Program-made: the position numbers and the translations under genes
Source of the DNA: an uncultured Lachnospiraceae bacterium
GTDB taxonomy: Bacteria > Bacillota > Clostridia > Lachnospirales > Lachnospiraceae
Assembly: GCA_947575805.1 (NCBI GenBank)
Contig: CANPOY010000007.1
Coordinates: 16,147-80,146, forward strand
Length of the DNA stretch: 64,000 nt
Reading direction: 5' to 3'
The notes under the pieces: model-generated
Databases searched by the model: none
The model's input: the letters and a program-made list of their open reading frames with translations, nothing else
What the model was told of the DNA's origin: nothing
In this document: piece by piece, positions 26,209-35,139 of the stretch
Numbering within the stretch: the first letter of the stretch is position 1
Layout of the letters: each line of letters starts with the position of its first letter

Positions 26209-28638
26209 TCAGTCGATCTTCAGAATCAGCCCCAGAATCCTCTTAGCGCAGATTTCCATTTCCTCCCGGGTTAAAGCGCCTTTCTCCACGGCTTCCAGCA
26301 GCCTCTCCGGAAAACCGACACCCATCTTCATATCGTTGCCTGCCTTAACCTCCTTATAATGCTCTCCGCAGGTCCACCAGTCCGTAGTTACCATACCTTC
26401 AAAGCCCCATTCCCCCCGAAGAATGTCTTCCAGCAGATCCCGGTTTTCCGAAGCCCTGCGGCCGTTTATAATATTATAGGAGGACATAATGCTCCAGGGC
26501 TTTGCTTCCTTGACAATAATTTCAAAGGCTTTCAGGTATATTTCACGGATCGCCCGCTCAGATGCCCTGGAATCGCTCTCCCGGCGGTTCGTCTCCTTGT
26601 TGTTCAAAGCAAAGTGTTTCACGGTAGCCGCTACATGATTACTTTGAATACCCCTTACCATAGCTCCTGCCATCCTGCCGGTCACAAAGGGATCCTCGGA
26701 ATAATATTCAAAATTCCTGCCGCAGAGAGGGCTTCTGTGGATATTGACCGCCGGTGTCAGCCAAGCCCCGATATTGTTTTCCTTCGCCTCCGCACCTCCT
26801 GCCGCGCCTACCCTTTCCACCAGCTCGGGATTCCAGGTACACGCCAGCATAGTGGAACAGGGCCAGGCAGTGGTACAGACGCCGCAGCAGGGCGCGATCC
26901 TCACTCCCGCAGGCCCGTCGGCTGTCATAATGTTGGGCACACCATAATCCGGCAGATTACCGTAACCAAACGTATTTGCAACACCGGTATTAGGCTGTCC
27001 GCCCAGAAGCTCCGCCAGCTGTTCATCGGAAAGCTTTGCCGCAAATTCATCCAGCGTCATTCTGCCTTCCGCCACATCAATCAGCTTGGGACGAGTGTCC
27101 GAATGCCCCCACAAATGATAGCTTTCCCGGCGCCTTACTACCGGAGTAATGCCGTCTGTCTCCTCGGGCGACAGCTTTGCAGGGAAAATGCTGGCATCCG
27201 TGTCCACCGGCTCTCCCTGAGGAAGCTCCTCATACTGCCCGTCCGCAAGCAGCCTCCTTTTCAGCTGAGTGGGAACCATTTTCGGGGAAAGCTGCTCCGT
27301 GACCACATCCTCCTTAAGCACCATCACGTAATTATCCTCCACAGTATCCCGCACGGAGGTTCCCACATGAAAACGATACTCTCCTTTTTCCAGCACGTAG
27401 GCAGATTTTGACACCTTGCCCAGATCATCATAGGACGCCATGTCATTGATCTGGAACCGCAGAATTACCGTCTGGGTCTCACCGGGCTGCAGCAGTCTGG
27501 TCTTGCGGAATGCCACCAGCTCCTTGGCGGGTTTGCCCAGCTTCCCCTGAGGTGCGCTGTAATATACCTGGACGACCTCTTTGCCCGGCAATTCCCCGAT
27601 ATTACAAACATCCACCATCACCCGGAGATGATGTCCCCGCTTCTCCACCACCGGCATGGAGAGGGAGAACTTCGTATAAGAAAGTCCGAAGCCAAAGGGA
27701 TAATTCACCTTCTCCGCAGCGCCCGGAATCGTTTCAAAGTAACGATAACCCACATAGATGTCGTCCGTGTATTCCACGTAATCATCGGACTCATGAAAGT
27801 TGCAGCTGGACGGATAATCCTCCAGCCTTTTGGCAAAGGTATCCGTCAGCCTGCCGCTGGGATTCCCCTCCCCGATCAACAGTTCTGCTGCTGCCAGGCC
27901 GCCCTCGATACCGCCCTGCCAGGCCAGAAGTACGGACTGTATTTTATCATCCCCGGCAAACCAGTCCGTATCCACCATTCCGCCCACATTCAGAACCACG
28001 ACGACTCTGTCAAAGCAGCTCTTTACCGCCTCCACCATGGCCTTCTCCCCATGGCTCAGGTAGAAATCTCCGTCCTCAAAAAGCTCTTCCTTCTTCTGCT
28101 CCTTCTCTTCCTGTCCGGCAATGGCCAGATTGTTTTCCTTTCCCTTTCTGTCATAGGTACTCTTTCGGTCCCAGCCCTCGCCGGAAAAACGGCAGATACT
28201 TATGACAGCCGTGTCAGTATATGCCCTGGCCTTTTGCAGCAGTTCCGCCGGGATCTTCGGCTCTGCTGTCATTCCCGGTTCCTTCCCCGCCGCATACTGC
28301 TGCTTCACGTTTTCCTTGTAAAAAGAAGCCAGATCCTCAAACACCTCTACATGACCTGCTTTCTCCTTGAAACCCTGGTACAGATTACGGGTATATGCCA
28401 CGGTGACGTCCCCGCTTCCCCCGCCGCCCTTTACGTAATCAAAAGTTGCCTTGCCAAACAGGGCTACTCTGCTTCCTCTTGGCAGGGGGAGCACCTGCTT
28501 CTCGTTTTTCAAAAGTACCATTCCCTCTTTTGCCGCCTCTTTGGAGAGGGTAATGTGCTCCCTTCCCGCGGTGAGACGGCGTCCTTCCTCTCCCATGGGA
28601 AGCACCGGCTGATATTTTGCTCTCGCCCATCTTTCCAT
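26209..28638 (-). CDS. GH3 beta-glucosidase-type enzyme with swapped domain order
   Basis: 809 aa from ATG-GAA-AGA, 23 codons inside the track ORF. The usual GH3 order is reversed. The (alpha/beta)6 sandwich domain comes first (LSKEAAKEGMVLLKNEKQVLPLP), then a fibronectin III-like domain (NIGELPGKEVVQVYYSAP). The TIM barrel comes last (ADGPAGVRIAP, KHFALNNKETNRR), with the nucleophile Asp in VTTDWW at about residue 753. This permuted form is known from Ruminococcus and Butyrivibrio beta-glucosidases. No signal peptide, so it acts on imported oligosaccharides. Likely an operon with the reductase and AraC gene. Confidence 0.94.
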   Translation of the reverse strand: MERWARAKYQPVLPMGEEGRRLTAGREHITLSKEAAKEGMVLLKNEKQVLPLPRGSRVALFGKATFDYVKGGGGSGDVTVAYTRNLYQGFKEKAGHVEVFEDLASFYKENVKQQYAAGKEPGMTAEPKIPAELLQKARAYTDTAVISICRFSGEGWDRKSTYDRKGKENNLAIAGQEEKEQKKEELFEDGDFYLSHGEKAMVEAVKSCFDRVVVVLNVGGMVDTDWFAGDDKIQSVLLAWQGGIEGGLAAAELLIGEGNPSGRLTDTFAKRLEDYPSSCNFHESDDYVEYTDDIYVGYRYFETIPGAAEKVNYPFGFGLSYTKFSLSMPVVEKRGHHLRVMVDVCNIGELPGKEVVQVYYSAPQGKLGKPAKELVAFRKTRLLQPGETQTVILRFQINDMASYDDLGKVSKSAYVLEKGEYRFHVGTSVRDTVEDNYVMVLKEDVVTEQLSPKMVPTQLKRRLLADGQYEELPQGEPVDTDASIFPAKLSPEETDGITPVVRRRESYHLWGHSDTRPKLIDVAEGRMTLDEFAAKLSDEQLAELLGGQPNTGVANTFGYGNLPDYGVPNIMTADGPAGVRIAPCCGVCTTAWPCSTMLACTWNPELVERVGAAGGAEAKENNIGAWLTPAVNIHRSPLCGRNFEYYSEDPFVTGRMAGAMVRGIQSNHVAATVKHFALNNKETNRRESDSRASERAIREIYLKAFEIIVKEAKPWSIMSSYNIINGRRASENRDLLEDILRGEWGFEGMVTTDWWTCGEHYKEVKAGNDMKMGVGFPERLLEAVEKGALTREEMEICAKRILGLILKID

Positions 28639-28678
28639 ACAACAAGCTTTCCTTTCCGAATAAGAATAAGATACTTTA

Positions 28679-28707
28679 ATTATCCTAAATTTACAGACAT
28701 TTTGCAA
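28679..28707 (-). promoter_or_regulatory. Promoter of the GH3-reductase-AraC operon
   Basis: TTGCAA and GATAAT on the minus strand with 17-bp spacing, about 40 bp upstream of the GH3 start. Confidence 0.55.
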
Positions 28708-28739
28708 TCATTTTCTTATACCGGATCCGTCTTTTCCTG

Positions 28740-28768
28740 TTGCGCTTATCTGCCGGTAACTATATAAT
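28740..28768 (+). promoter_or_regulatory. Promoter of the secreted 5'-nucleotidase gene
   Basis: TTGCGC and TATAAT with 17-bp spacing, followed by AGGAGG before the ATG at 28817. Confidence 0.55.
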
Positions 28769-28816
28769 CATAATAGGTACATCACATCAGCAGCAGACAC
28801 AGGAGGTTTACCATAT

Positions 28817-30790
28817 ATGAAACATCATTGCGGACCGGCCGCTCTCATCCTGGCGGCAGCGATTCTGTTATCGGGAATCATCTCTTCCACGGCAAAGGCA
28901 GCACCTGCCCCTTCCGCCACCGGCAAAGAGATGGATCTTCTTTTTCTGCACGACACCCATTCCCACCTGGAGAGCTTTCTTACCATGGAAAACGGCCAGG
29001 CCGTTACAGTAGGCGGCTTCCCTCAGATTAAGACCCTGATTAACGAGGCAAAAGCAGAAAAGCCGGAGACCCTGGTAGTAGACGCCGGAGACTTTTCCAT
29101 GGGTACTTTGGTGCAGACCATCTTTGCAAGCGAGTCCGCGGAGCTGCGTATGCTGGGGAAACTGGGCTGTGAGGTCACTACCCTGGGCAACCACGAATTT
29201 GACTACCGTTCCCGGGGATTGGCGGCAAGTCTGCAGGCAGCGGCAGATAGCGGGGATCCCATCCCTGCTCTGGTACTCTGCAACATCGACTGGGCCGCCA
29301 TGGAAGCGGAAGGTCTTACTGAAGAACAAAGACTTTTAAAAGACGCTTTTGAAGAATACGGCTTGAGTGACTATACTGTTATCACCAAGGGCGATGTCAA
29401 AATTGCAGTCCTGGGTATCTTCGGAGAGGATTCTCTGACCTGCGCCCCCACCTGTGTCCTGAAATTTAAGGATGCCTCCGAGGCCGCCGCAGAGACTGTT
29501 GCAAACATCAGGGCCAATGAGAATGTGGATATGATCCTCTGTGTGTCCCACAGCGGCACCAATCCCGATCAACGTAAATCAGAGGACGAAATCCTGGCAA
29601 AGAACGTTCCCGAAATTGACCTGATTGTCAGCGGGCATACCCATACTGCCCTGGAAGAACCCATTTGCCACGGGGATACCTATATTGTATCCTGCGGTGA
29701 ATACGGCAAAAACCTGGGTACCCTCTCCATGCGCCAGCGGGCAGACGGGCGCTGGGAAATGGCTTCCTACAAGCTTATACCCATTACGCCTGCCATTGCG
29801 CCGGATGCGCTCACCCAGGCAGGCATAGATGGCTTTATGGAATTCGTAGATTCCGAATATCTCTCCCTGTTCGGCTATACCCGGGATCAGGTTCTCGCCA
29901 GAAACAATATTACCTTTTCCACCTCGGATGACCTGTACAACATCCACCTCGATCATAATCTGGGCAATCTGCTGTCCGATGCCTTCCTGTATGTGGTTTC
30001 AAAAGAAAATACCGGGGACAGCCATCCTGTGGACGTATCCATTGTCCCTTCCGGCAGTGTCCGGGATACCTTTGTCAAGGGCGACATAACCGTCGCGGAT
30101 GTTTTCAACGCCTATTCTTTGGGAATAGGACCGGACGGCATACCGGGCTACCCGCTGATCAGCATCTATCTGACCGGGGCAGAACTGAAAACCGGAGTGG
30201 AAATCGACGCTTCCCTGACGGATATTATGCCTTCCGCCAGAATGTATTTGTCCGGAATAAACTTTACCTTTAATCCCCACCGCCTGATTCTCAACAGGGT
30301 TACGGATCTCTATCTGACAGATGAGTCCGGCAGCCGGATTGAAATCGAAGACGACAAGCTCTATCGGGTGGTCTGCGATCTGTACAGCGGACAGATGCTG
30401 GAAACGGTAAACAGCCTTTCTATGGGTATTCTGTCCGTTCAGCCTAAATTTGCGGACGGTACTCCTATTGAAAATATTGAGGATGCCATTCTCACTACCG
30501 AGCAGGGAACCGAGATTAAGGCCTGGGCTGCCATTGCAGATTACATTGACAGCTTCGAAGACACGGACGGAGACGGCATTTCCAATGTGCCCGCCGGTTA
30601 CGGCGTGCTCCACGGCCGCAAAATCGTAGAAGACAGTCGGAATATCATAGACCTGATAAAGAGCCCGAATAAATATGCGGTAATCATCGTGACGGCAGCG
30701 GCCCTTGTGCTGACCACTCTGATTCTGATCCTGACACGGATCATAAAATGGATCCGCAGACGCCACGGCGCATCCTCAAAATGTGCCTGA
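28817..30790 (+). CDS. Surface 5'-nucleotidase / 2',3'-cyclic phosphodiesterase (UshA-like)
   Basis: 657 aa. Signal peptide (LILAAAILLSGIISSTAKAA). Metallophosphatase domain with all metal motifs: LHDTHSHLE, DAGDFSMGT, LGNHEFDYR, VSHSGTNPD and SGHTHTALE. C-terminal nucleotidase domain at ~350-560 with SGSVRDTF. Then a short Ca-loop-like EDTDGDGISNV stretch and a transmembrane helix (VIIVTAAALVLTTLILILTRI) with a basic tail, so it stays on the outer face of the membrane. Likely releases nucleosides or phosphate from external nucleotides. A single gene facing away from the GH3 operon. Confidence 0.93.
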   Translation: MKHHCGPAALILAAAILLSGIISSTAKAAPAPSATGKEMDLLFLHDTHSHLESFLTMENGQAVTVGGFPQIKTLINEAKAEKPETLVVDAGDFSMGTLVQTIFASESAELRMLGKLGCEVTTLGNHEFDYRSRGLAASLQAAADSGDPIPALVLCNIDWAAMEAEGLTEEQRLLKDAFEEYGLSDYTVITKGDVKIAVLGIFGEDSLTCAPTCVLKFKDASEAAAETVANIRANENVDMILCVSHSGTNPDQRKSEDEILAKNVPEIDLIVSGHTHTALEEPICHGDTYIVSCGEYGKNLGTLSMRQRADGRWEMASYKLIPITPAIAPDALTQAGIDGFMEFVDSEYLSLFGYTRDQVLARNNITFSTSDDLYNIHLDHNLGNLLSDAFLYVVSKENTGDSHPVDVSIVPSGSVRDTFVKGDITVADVFNAYSLGIGPDGIPGYPLISIYLTGAELKTGVEIDASLTDIMPSARMYLSGINFTFNPHRLILNRVTDLYLTDESGSRIEIEDDKLYRVVCDLYSGQMLETVNSLSMGILSVQPKFADGTPIENIEDAILTTEQGTEIKAWAAIADYIDSFEDTDGDGISNVPAGYGVLHGRKIVEDSRNIIDLIKSPNKYAVIIVTAAALVLTTLILILTRIIKWIRRRHGASSKCA

Positions 30791-30796
30791 TACTGT

Positions 30797-30829
30797 CGGG
30801 AAATCCTACATTTTTCGCAGGATTTCCCG
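30797..30829. terminator. Hairpin between convergent genes
   Basis: CGGGAAATCCT, 11-nt loop, AGGATTTCCCG (11 bp perfect), between the stop of the nucleotidase gene and that of the Nudix gene. T-tracts are weak on both sides, so terminator function is likely but not certain. Confidence 0.6.
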
Positions 30830-30855
30830 GAAATATCTTTGATTCCTGTCCTGTC

Positions 30856-31347
30856 TTAGAATTCCGACAGCTCCAGAAATTCCACCCTTTCGGAATTTGC
30901 AATACCGGCATATAATTTATCCGTATAGCGGCCGGTTTTAAAAAAATGTTCCATAACATATTTTGCCGTAAAAGGCATTTCCAGCGAGCAGATCTCCTCC
31001 AGAGAAAACCACCTGCTGATCCCCTCATTGGAAACCGGATCCTCTCCTGACTGCTCCTTCAAATCCGCAAAAAAGTAATAATTCTGCCTGACTTCGCCCT
31101 TTGTTCTTCTCAAGGTAATATAGCGCAGCACCAGATTCTCAATATCCTCCGGCTTTAAACCCAGCTCTTCCTGCAATTCCCGTAATACGCAGGCTTTTGC
31201 GTCATTCAGCTCATACTCTTCGAAGTGACCGCCTGCAGAGCCGGTCCACACATTATTTACCACCCGTCCTCCCTGCCTGTACAAAAGTAATACCTTTTCT
31301 CCCTGAAACAGGTAGGCGGACGTCATGTTGCGTAGCTTTCCATCCAT
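30856..31347 (-). CDS. Nudix hydrolase
   Basis: 163 aa from ATG-GAT with AGGAGG eight bases upstream (track ORF +7 codons). The Nudix box is complete: GGHFEEYELNDAKACVLREL followed by QEELGL. Hydrolyses a nucleoside diphosphate linked to another group; the substrate cannot be told (8-oxo-dGTP-type or ADP-sugar are common). Convergent with the nucleotidase gene and divergent from the TetR gene. Confidence 0.93.
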   Translation of the reverse strand: MDGKLRNMTSAYLFQGEKVLLLYRQGGRVVNNVWTGSAGGHFEEYELNDAKACVLRELQEELGLKPEDIENLVLRYITLRRTKGEVRQNYYFFADLKEQSGEDPVSNEGISRWFSLEEICSLEMPFTAKYVMEHFFKTGRYTDKLYAGIANSERVEFLELSEF

Positions 31348-31442
31348 AGCAGCTTCCTCCTTCCGCAACCATAGTAAATATTATTCTATCATTCCCTGTT
31401 CCGAAAATCCACAGGACTTAACGCATACAAAGGATTTGGTTA

Positions 31443-31490
31443 TTGACTTTCTGAACAGTGTTCACTATAATATTTATGAACATCGTTCAG
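31443..31490 (+). promoter_or_regulatory. TetR promoter with paired operators
   Basis: TTGACT and TATAAT with 17-bp spacing. CTGAACAGTGTTCA fills the spacer and TGAACATCGTTCAG lies just past the -10; each is a near-palindrome, and the two are inverted copies of each other. The layout indicates direct repression by the TetR protein encoded next. Confidence 0.8.
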
Positions 31491-31501
31491 AAAGGATTGT
31501 T

Positions 31502-32119
31502 ATGACTGAAAACAAAAAAAGCAAAAACCATATCATTGAAATTACTACGGAATTAATTAGAGAATATAACGGGAATACACAGAAAATCACCTCGCGTTTG
31601 ATTGCGGAACGGGCAGGTATCGGGTTAGGTTCCATCAATTATTTTTTCGGAAACAAGGATAACCTGATTACAGAATGTATTCAAAGAAGCCTCAATAAAA
31701 TGTTGGCAGGATTTGCACCGGACATAATGGATTTTACCGAAGATGACGGTTTTTCCGATCAATCCCGGTTAATCTCCTGGGCAAGCCAGACCTTTGATTT
31801 TCTTTTCGAAAATCAGGAAATTGCAGGCATTTCCATCCTAAGTGATATGCAAAATTATCTGGCTGACAGCAATTCCGTTTATACGCAAAAGGGATTTTCA
31901 TTTGCAATCCGAAGCTATCAAAACGAAGCACACAGAAAATTACTTATATTCCTTCTTGTCTCCGCTATGCAGACCGCTTTTCTTGCCAGAAACTGTGCAA
32001 AAGAAATTCTGGGATATAATTTATATTCCAAACCTGAGCGTGATCAGTTTATTTCTGACACAGTTCACCTGCTTTTACATGATATAAATGACAAAGAGGA
32101 CACTACCGATGAAAAATAA
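31502..32119 (+). CDS. TetR-family regulator
   Basis: 205 aa from ATG after AAAGGATTGTT; the track ORF adds 59 unlikely residues. N-terminal HTH (KITSRLIAERAGIGLGSINYFFGNKDNLI) and a divergent C-terminal ligand domain. Its promoter carries two matching dyads, so it is probably autoregulated. Its stop overlaps the start of the frameshifted CPBP gene, its probable target. Confidence 0.93.
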   Translation: MTENKKSKNHIIEITTELIREYNGNTQKITSRLIAERAGIGLGSINYFFGNKDNLITECIQRSLNKMLAGFAPDIMDFTEDDGFSDQSRLISWASQTFDFLFENQEIAGISILSDMQNYLADSNSVYTQKGFSFAIRSYQNEAHRKLLIFLLVSAMQTAFLARNCAKEILGYNLYSKPERDQFISDTVHLLLHDINDKEDTTDEK

Positions 32120-32818
32120 TAAAAATATATGGCTTATTTTATCCATGCGCTGCCTGTTGTTTATCGCTATGTTTTCTTTCCTCAGTGTCATGACCCACAG
32201 GAACCTGACAGAGCTTACCCATTGGTGGTCAGCCATTGCATCTGTGATTAACATTGTTACTATTTGTATTCTATGGATTCTTTGCCGGCGTAACAATACA
32301 ACATATCGCGAAATGCTACGGTACGAAAAAGGCAGAAAAAGCGTGCTTCGCGGCTTTGTGTTTATTATTTCATGCTCTTGCTGGGTATGGGCGGAATGTA
32401 TCTGGCCGGATGGCTTTGCTATGGTATGTTTCCTTATTTTGCGCCGATGATGATAGCACCCATCCCTCCATATCTTGCCTTAATCAATATATTCATTCTT
32501 CCGCTGACGACGACAATCGCAGAAGACGGACTATATCTGGGATATGGCATAAACGGCTTCCCTTCAAAATGGGCAGCTGTCTTTGTTCCTGCATTTTTCT
32601 ATGCCCTGCAGCATAGTTTTATTCCTACGATATTTGATGTAAAATTTATGACATACCGGTTTTTGTCTTTTCTTCCTTTAACAATATGGATCTGTTTACA
32701 ATATCACAAGGGCAGTTCTGTTTCCTATATTATGACGGGCCACTGGATATTGAATATAGCTACCACATTACAAATTGCCGTAACTTCCTTTTATCCGGAA
32801 TGGTACGGAAGCTTTTAA
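32109..32818 (+). pseudogene. CPBP-type intramembrane protein, frameshifted
   Basis: Two overlapping frames make one protein: codons from 32109 (KNNKNIWLILSMRCLLF) run to about 32368, and the reading continues from ATG 32372 (LLLGMGGMYLAGWL). A one-base loss or two-base gain near FVFIIS breaks the frame. The joined product of about 236 aa is nearly all membrane helices. The second part holds CPBP-like motifs: AEDGLYLGYG in place of EExxxRG, FFYALQHSF, and GHWILNIA. The Glu pair is altered to Glu-Asp, so protease activity would be doubtful even if intact. Coupled to the TetR gene. Sequencing error is an alternative. Confidence 0.65.
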
Positions 32819-32885
32819 AATCCTGCAGCACAGCAGGCTGCGGAGGCTTCACCCCCGCAGTCCCGGCAATCTCTCCCAATAATAT

Positions 32886-34853
32886 TTATTCCTTTGCTAA
32901 ACGTTGTTCCTTAATTTCTATCATATTAACTTTGTTCTTCAGGGTATTGCACAAAACTTCTACTGCGTATTTTCGTGTCTTGCCCTTATAGTCTAATTTT
33001 TCCAGGCGTCCTATCAAATCCTTTAACATATCTGCATCATCGCTGTAAAACTCATTTAGATTACTGAATCCATATACGTTTTCAAAACCTTTGGCAATAT
33101 CATAAATTCCTTTTAGGTCACCTGTTTTAATAACGTAAATCAGTTTGTCGAAATCAATATATTTGACAAAAGATTTTTTCCTATTAAACTTATCCGAATT
33201 CTCATAACAACAATTCAAAAAATCATTTCCGCTCGAATAATCCAGCATCTGGTCAATTTCTCTTATGTCCGCTTCCCTGTTTTTCTCCAATATAATAGAG
33301 TATAGCGGATCATACAATTTATGAAATAACGCTAAAGAATCTTGATCCGAAAAGTCCTGACCAAAATTTTCTACCTTAATTTCACCTTTCATATCCATTA
33401 GTTTATTATTCAAAGCAGTAGTAATATCATTGATAAATTCTTCTTGAACCAATTCCTTTTGTTTCAATATTACCAATAAGGTGATAATATCCTGATACTT
33501 CTGCGGCTTAAATTCATCATTTTCTATTTCCGCTTTAAAACATTGCAAACTTTGGTATATTTCTTCATCCTCAAGATAATACCATTTTTCTAGTTTATTA
33601 TATGCCTGCCTCATTGATGATTCTTCTTTATAATTTTCCACCTCTTGTAATTCACTTATAATGGCTTTTGCCGCATGGCATACCCGCGGTTCCTCAAGGA
33701 AAGACTCTTTGAACAGGTCATCTACAAATCTATATCCCTGAAGCTTCTCACAATTGTCATTCTCCAATCTTACAATCCCTATTTCAACATCATCTTCCCA
33801 ATTTTTAAGGGCTCTATTATTCTCAAGCGCGCAAGCTACTCTGATGGAATAAACGGCAAACCTTTCAAAGATTTCATCAAAGTACCGTTTATTTTGATTA
33901 TCGGTAAAATGTTTTCTGATAACATTATAAATTCTCTCAAAATGGATCAGCCATATCTTCATGATACGAATATTGCTATTTCTGCACTTATTCATACATT
34001 TCAATATTTCTTCTTTTTGCTGTATAAGTTTTTCAGAAAACTCTGAGGGATTTACAGTATCAAATATGATAGACTCATATTCTTCTTTTAAATATGGAGT
34101 GTATTTTAAAGTCAGGCCAATAACTTTTTCTTTTATGTCTTTATAAATGTAGTTTTCTGAATATATTTTTTCGTTAAATTTTTTTAAATCTTTAGCTGTA
34201 ATCTCATTTACATTATTACCTTTTTCCCCCGGAGTCTTTTCCTGCCTGAACTCCAGACTTTTTCCTGTCAACAGTGTGAGATACTTTGCTTCAATATTTG
34301 TATTGGCGTACATTTTACCTATATTGTCTTCATCCGCCAATATAATAACCTTACAGTTACAGTGTTCCACCAGATTATTAATCACACCAAATAATTCATT
34401 CATCGGAATAACACATCGTTCAAAATCATCCAGGCAGATGATCATATCTTTCAATTTAATGTTATTCTTTAATTCTTTTATACAGTTATCCAAATCTACT
34501 GATAAATTTTTAGTAGAAAATGTAAAAGTCTTACTAAAAACGCTTATTAACCTGCTAATTTGTTTGTATAACCTTTTCCTGCTGTTATCTCCTTGCAGCT
34601 TTGCCTCCACAAAATAATTCATAAGCAGCTCTTTTGACAATTGTTCTACCGAAGAGATACCATAAAGTGAAATATATACATTAGCTTTTCTATGACCTTT
34701 GCCATTTTCTGTTTTTGTTAATTCCGTTATTAAATAATGCCTATAAAGATATGTTTTCCCTGAGCCCCAGACACCGTTAATTAAAACTGCATAGTTTGCT
34801 TTTTCGTTATTCACATAATTTCTAATTACTTCTATTATTTGATCTTTTTTCAT
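32886..34853 (-). CDS. KAP-like P-loop NTPase, possible defence protein
   Basis: 655 aa. Walker A GVWGSGKTYLY near residue 28 and Walker B DMIICLDDFERC near 140, with a following sensor-like KVIILADEDNIGKMY; this spacing and the FERC segment fit the KAP family (Kidins220/PifA-like). Beyond ~250 the protein is long, helical, charged and without a recognised domain; no membrane segment is visible. Base composition is markedly more AT-rich than neighbouring genes, and Asn/Lys/Ile/Tyr use is high, a sign of transfer. It stands alone with a weak AT-rich promoter. KAP NTPases occur in phage-exclusion and defence settings; that role is inference here. Confidence 0.72.
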   Translation of the reverse strand: MKKDQIIEVIRNYVNNEKANYAVLINGVWGSGKTYLYRHYLITELTKTENGKGHRKANVYISLYGISSVEQLSKELLMNYFVEAKLQGDNSRKRLYKQISRLISVFSKTFTFSTKNLSVDLDNCIKELKNNIKLKDMIICLDDFERCVIPMNELFGVINNLVEHCNCKVIILADEDNIGKMYANTNIEAKYLTLLTGKSLEFRQEKTPGEKGNNVNEITAKDLKKFNEKIYSENYIYKDIKEKVIGLTLKYTPYLKEEYESIIFDTVNPSEFSEKLIQQKEEILKCMNKCRNSNIRIMKIWLIHFERIYNVIRKHFTDNQNKRYFDEIFERFAVYSIRVACALENNRALKNWEDDVEIGIVRLENDNCEKLQGYRFVDDLFKESFLEEPRVCHAAKAIISELQEVENYKEESSMRQAYNKLEKWYYLEDEEIYQSLQCFKAEIENDEFKPQKYQDIITLLVILKQKELVQEEFINDITTALNNKLMDMKGEIKVENFGQDFSDQDSLALFHKLYDPLYSIILEKNREADIREIDQMLDYSSGNDFLNCCYENSDKFNRKKSFVKYIDFDKLIYVIKTGDLKGIYDIAKGFENVYGFSNLNEFYSDDADMLKDLIGRLEKLDYKGKTRKYAVEVLCNTLKNKVNMIEIKEQRLAKE

Positions 34854-35080
34854 TAAATTTGTCCTTTTGCTTTTTTAGTATATTTATTTTCTCAAAAGAA
34901 GTTTCTATTTCCCGTCGTTATTCGTTAATAATATTATAACATATTATGACTAAATATGAATTTATTTTAGTATTATTATATGTTAAACTTGTTTACACGA
35001 TTCTTTGTGTCTGTATAGATCATAAAAGATGATAAAAATTCATTTTATACAAATGAAGTTCTCTGTCTGTCCAAGTAAAT
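34854..35080. other. AT-rich intergenic stretch upstream of the KAP-like gene
   Basis: No gene seen. On the minus strand a TATAAT (near 34935) with a weak TTCATA-like -35 could drive the KAP-like gene. The low GC continues that of the gene, so the inserted block probably spans at least 32.88-35.08 kb. I saw no clear flanking direct repeats. Confidence 0.45.
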
Positions 35081-35112
35081 AGTGCCTGATGTGAATACTC
35101 ACATCAGGCACT
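35081..35112. terminator. 14-bp perfect hairpin after the GH3 operon
   Basis: AGTGCCTGATGTGA, four-base loop, TCACATCAGGCACT. Placed 28 bp past the GH3 stop on the minus strand; the following sequence is AT-rich (ATTTACTT) but not a pure T-run. Confidence 0.7.
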
Positions 35113-35139
35113 TAGACCGTTTTCTAAAAGTATTCTTTT

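Noticed and set aside
32254-32616. 120-aa plus-strand ORF as a separate gene
   Set aside because: It is a third frame through the CPBP-like gene; the other two frames give the coherent membrane protein.
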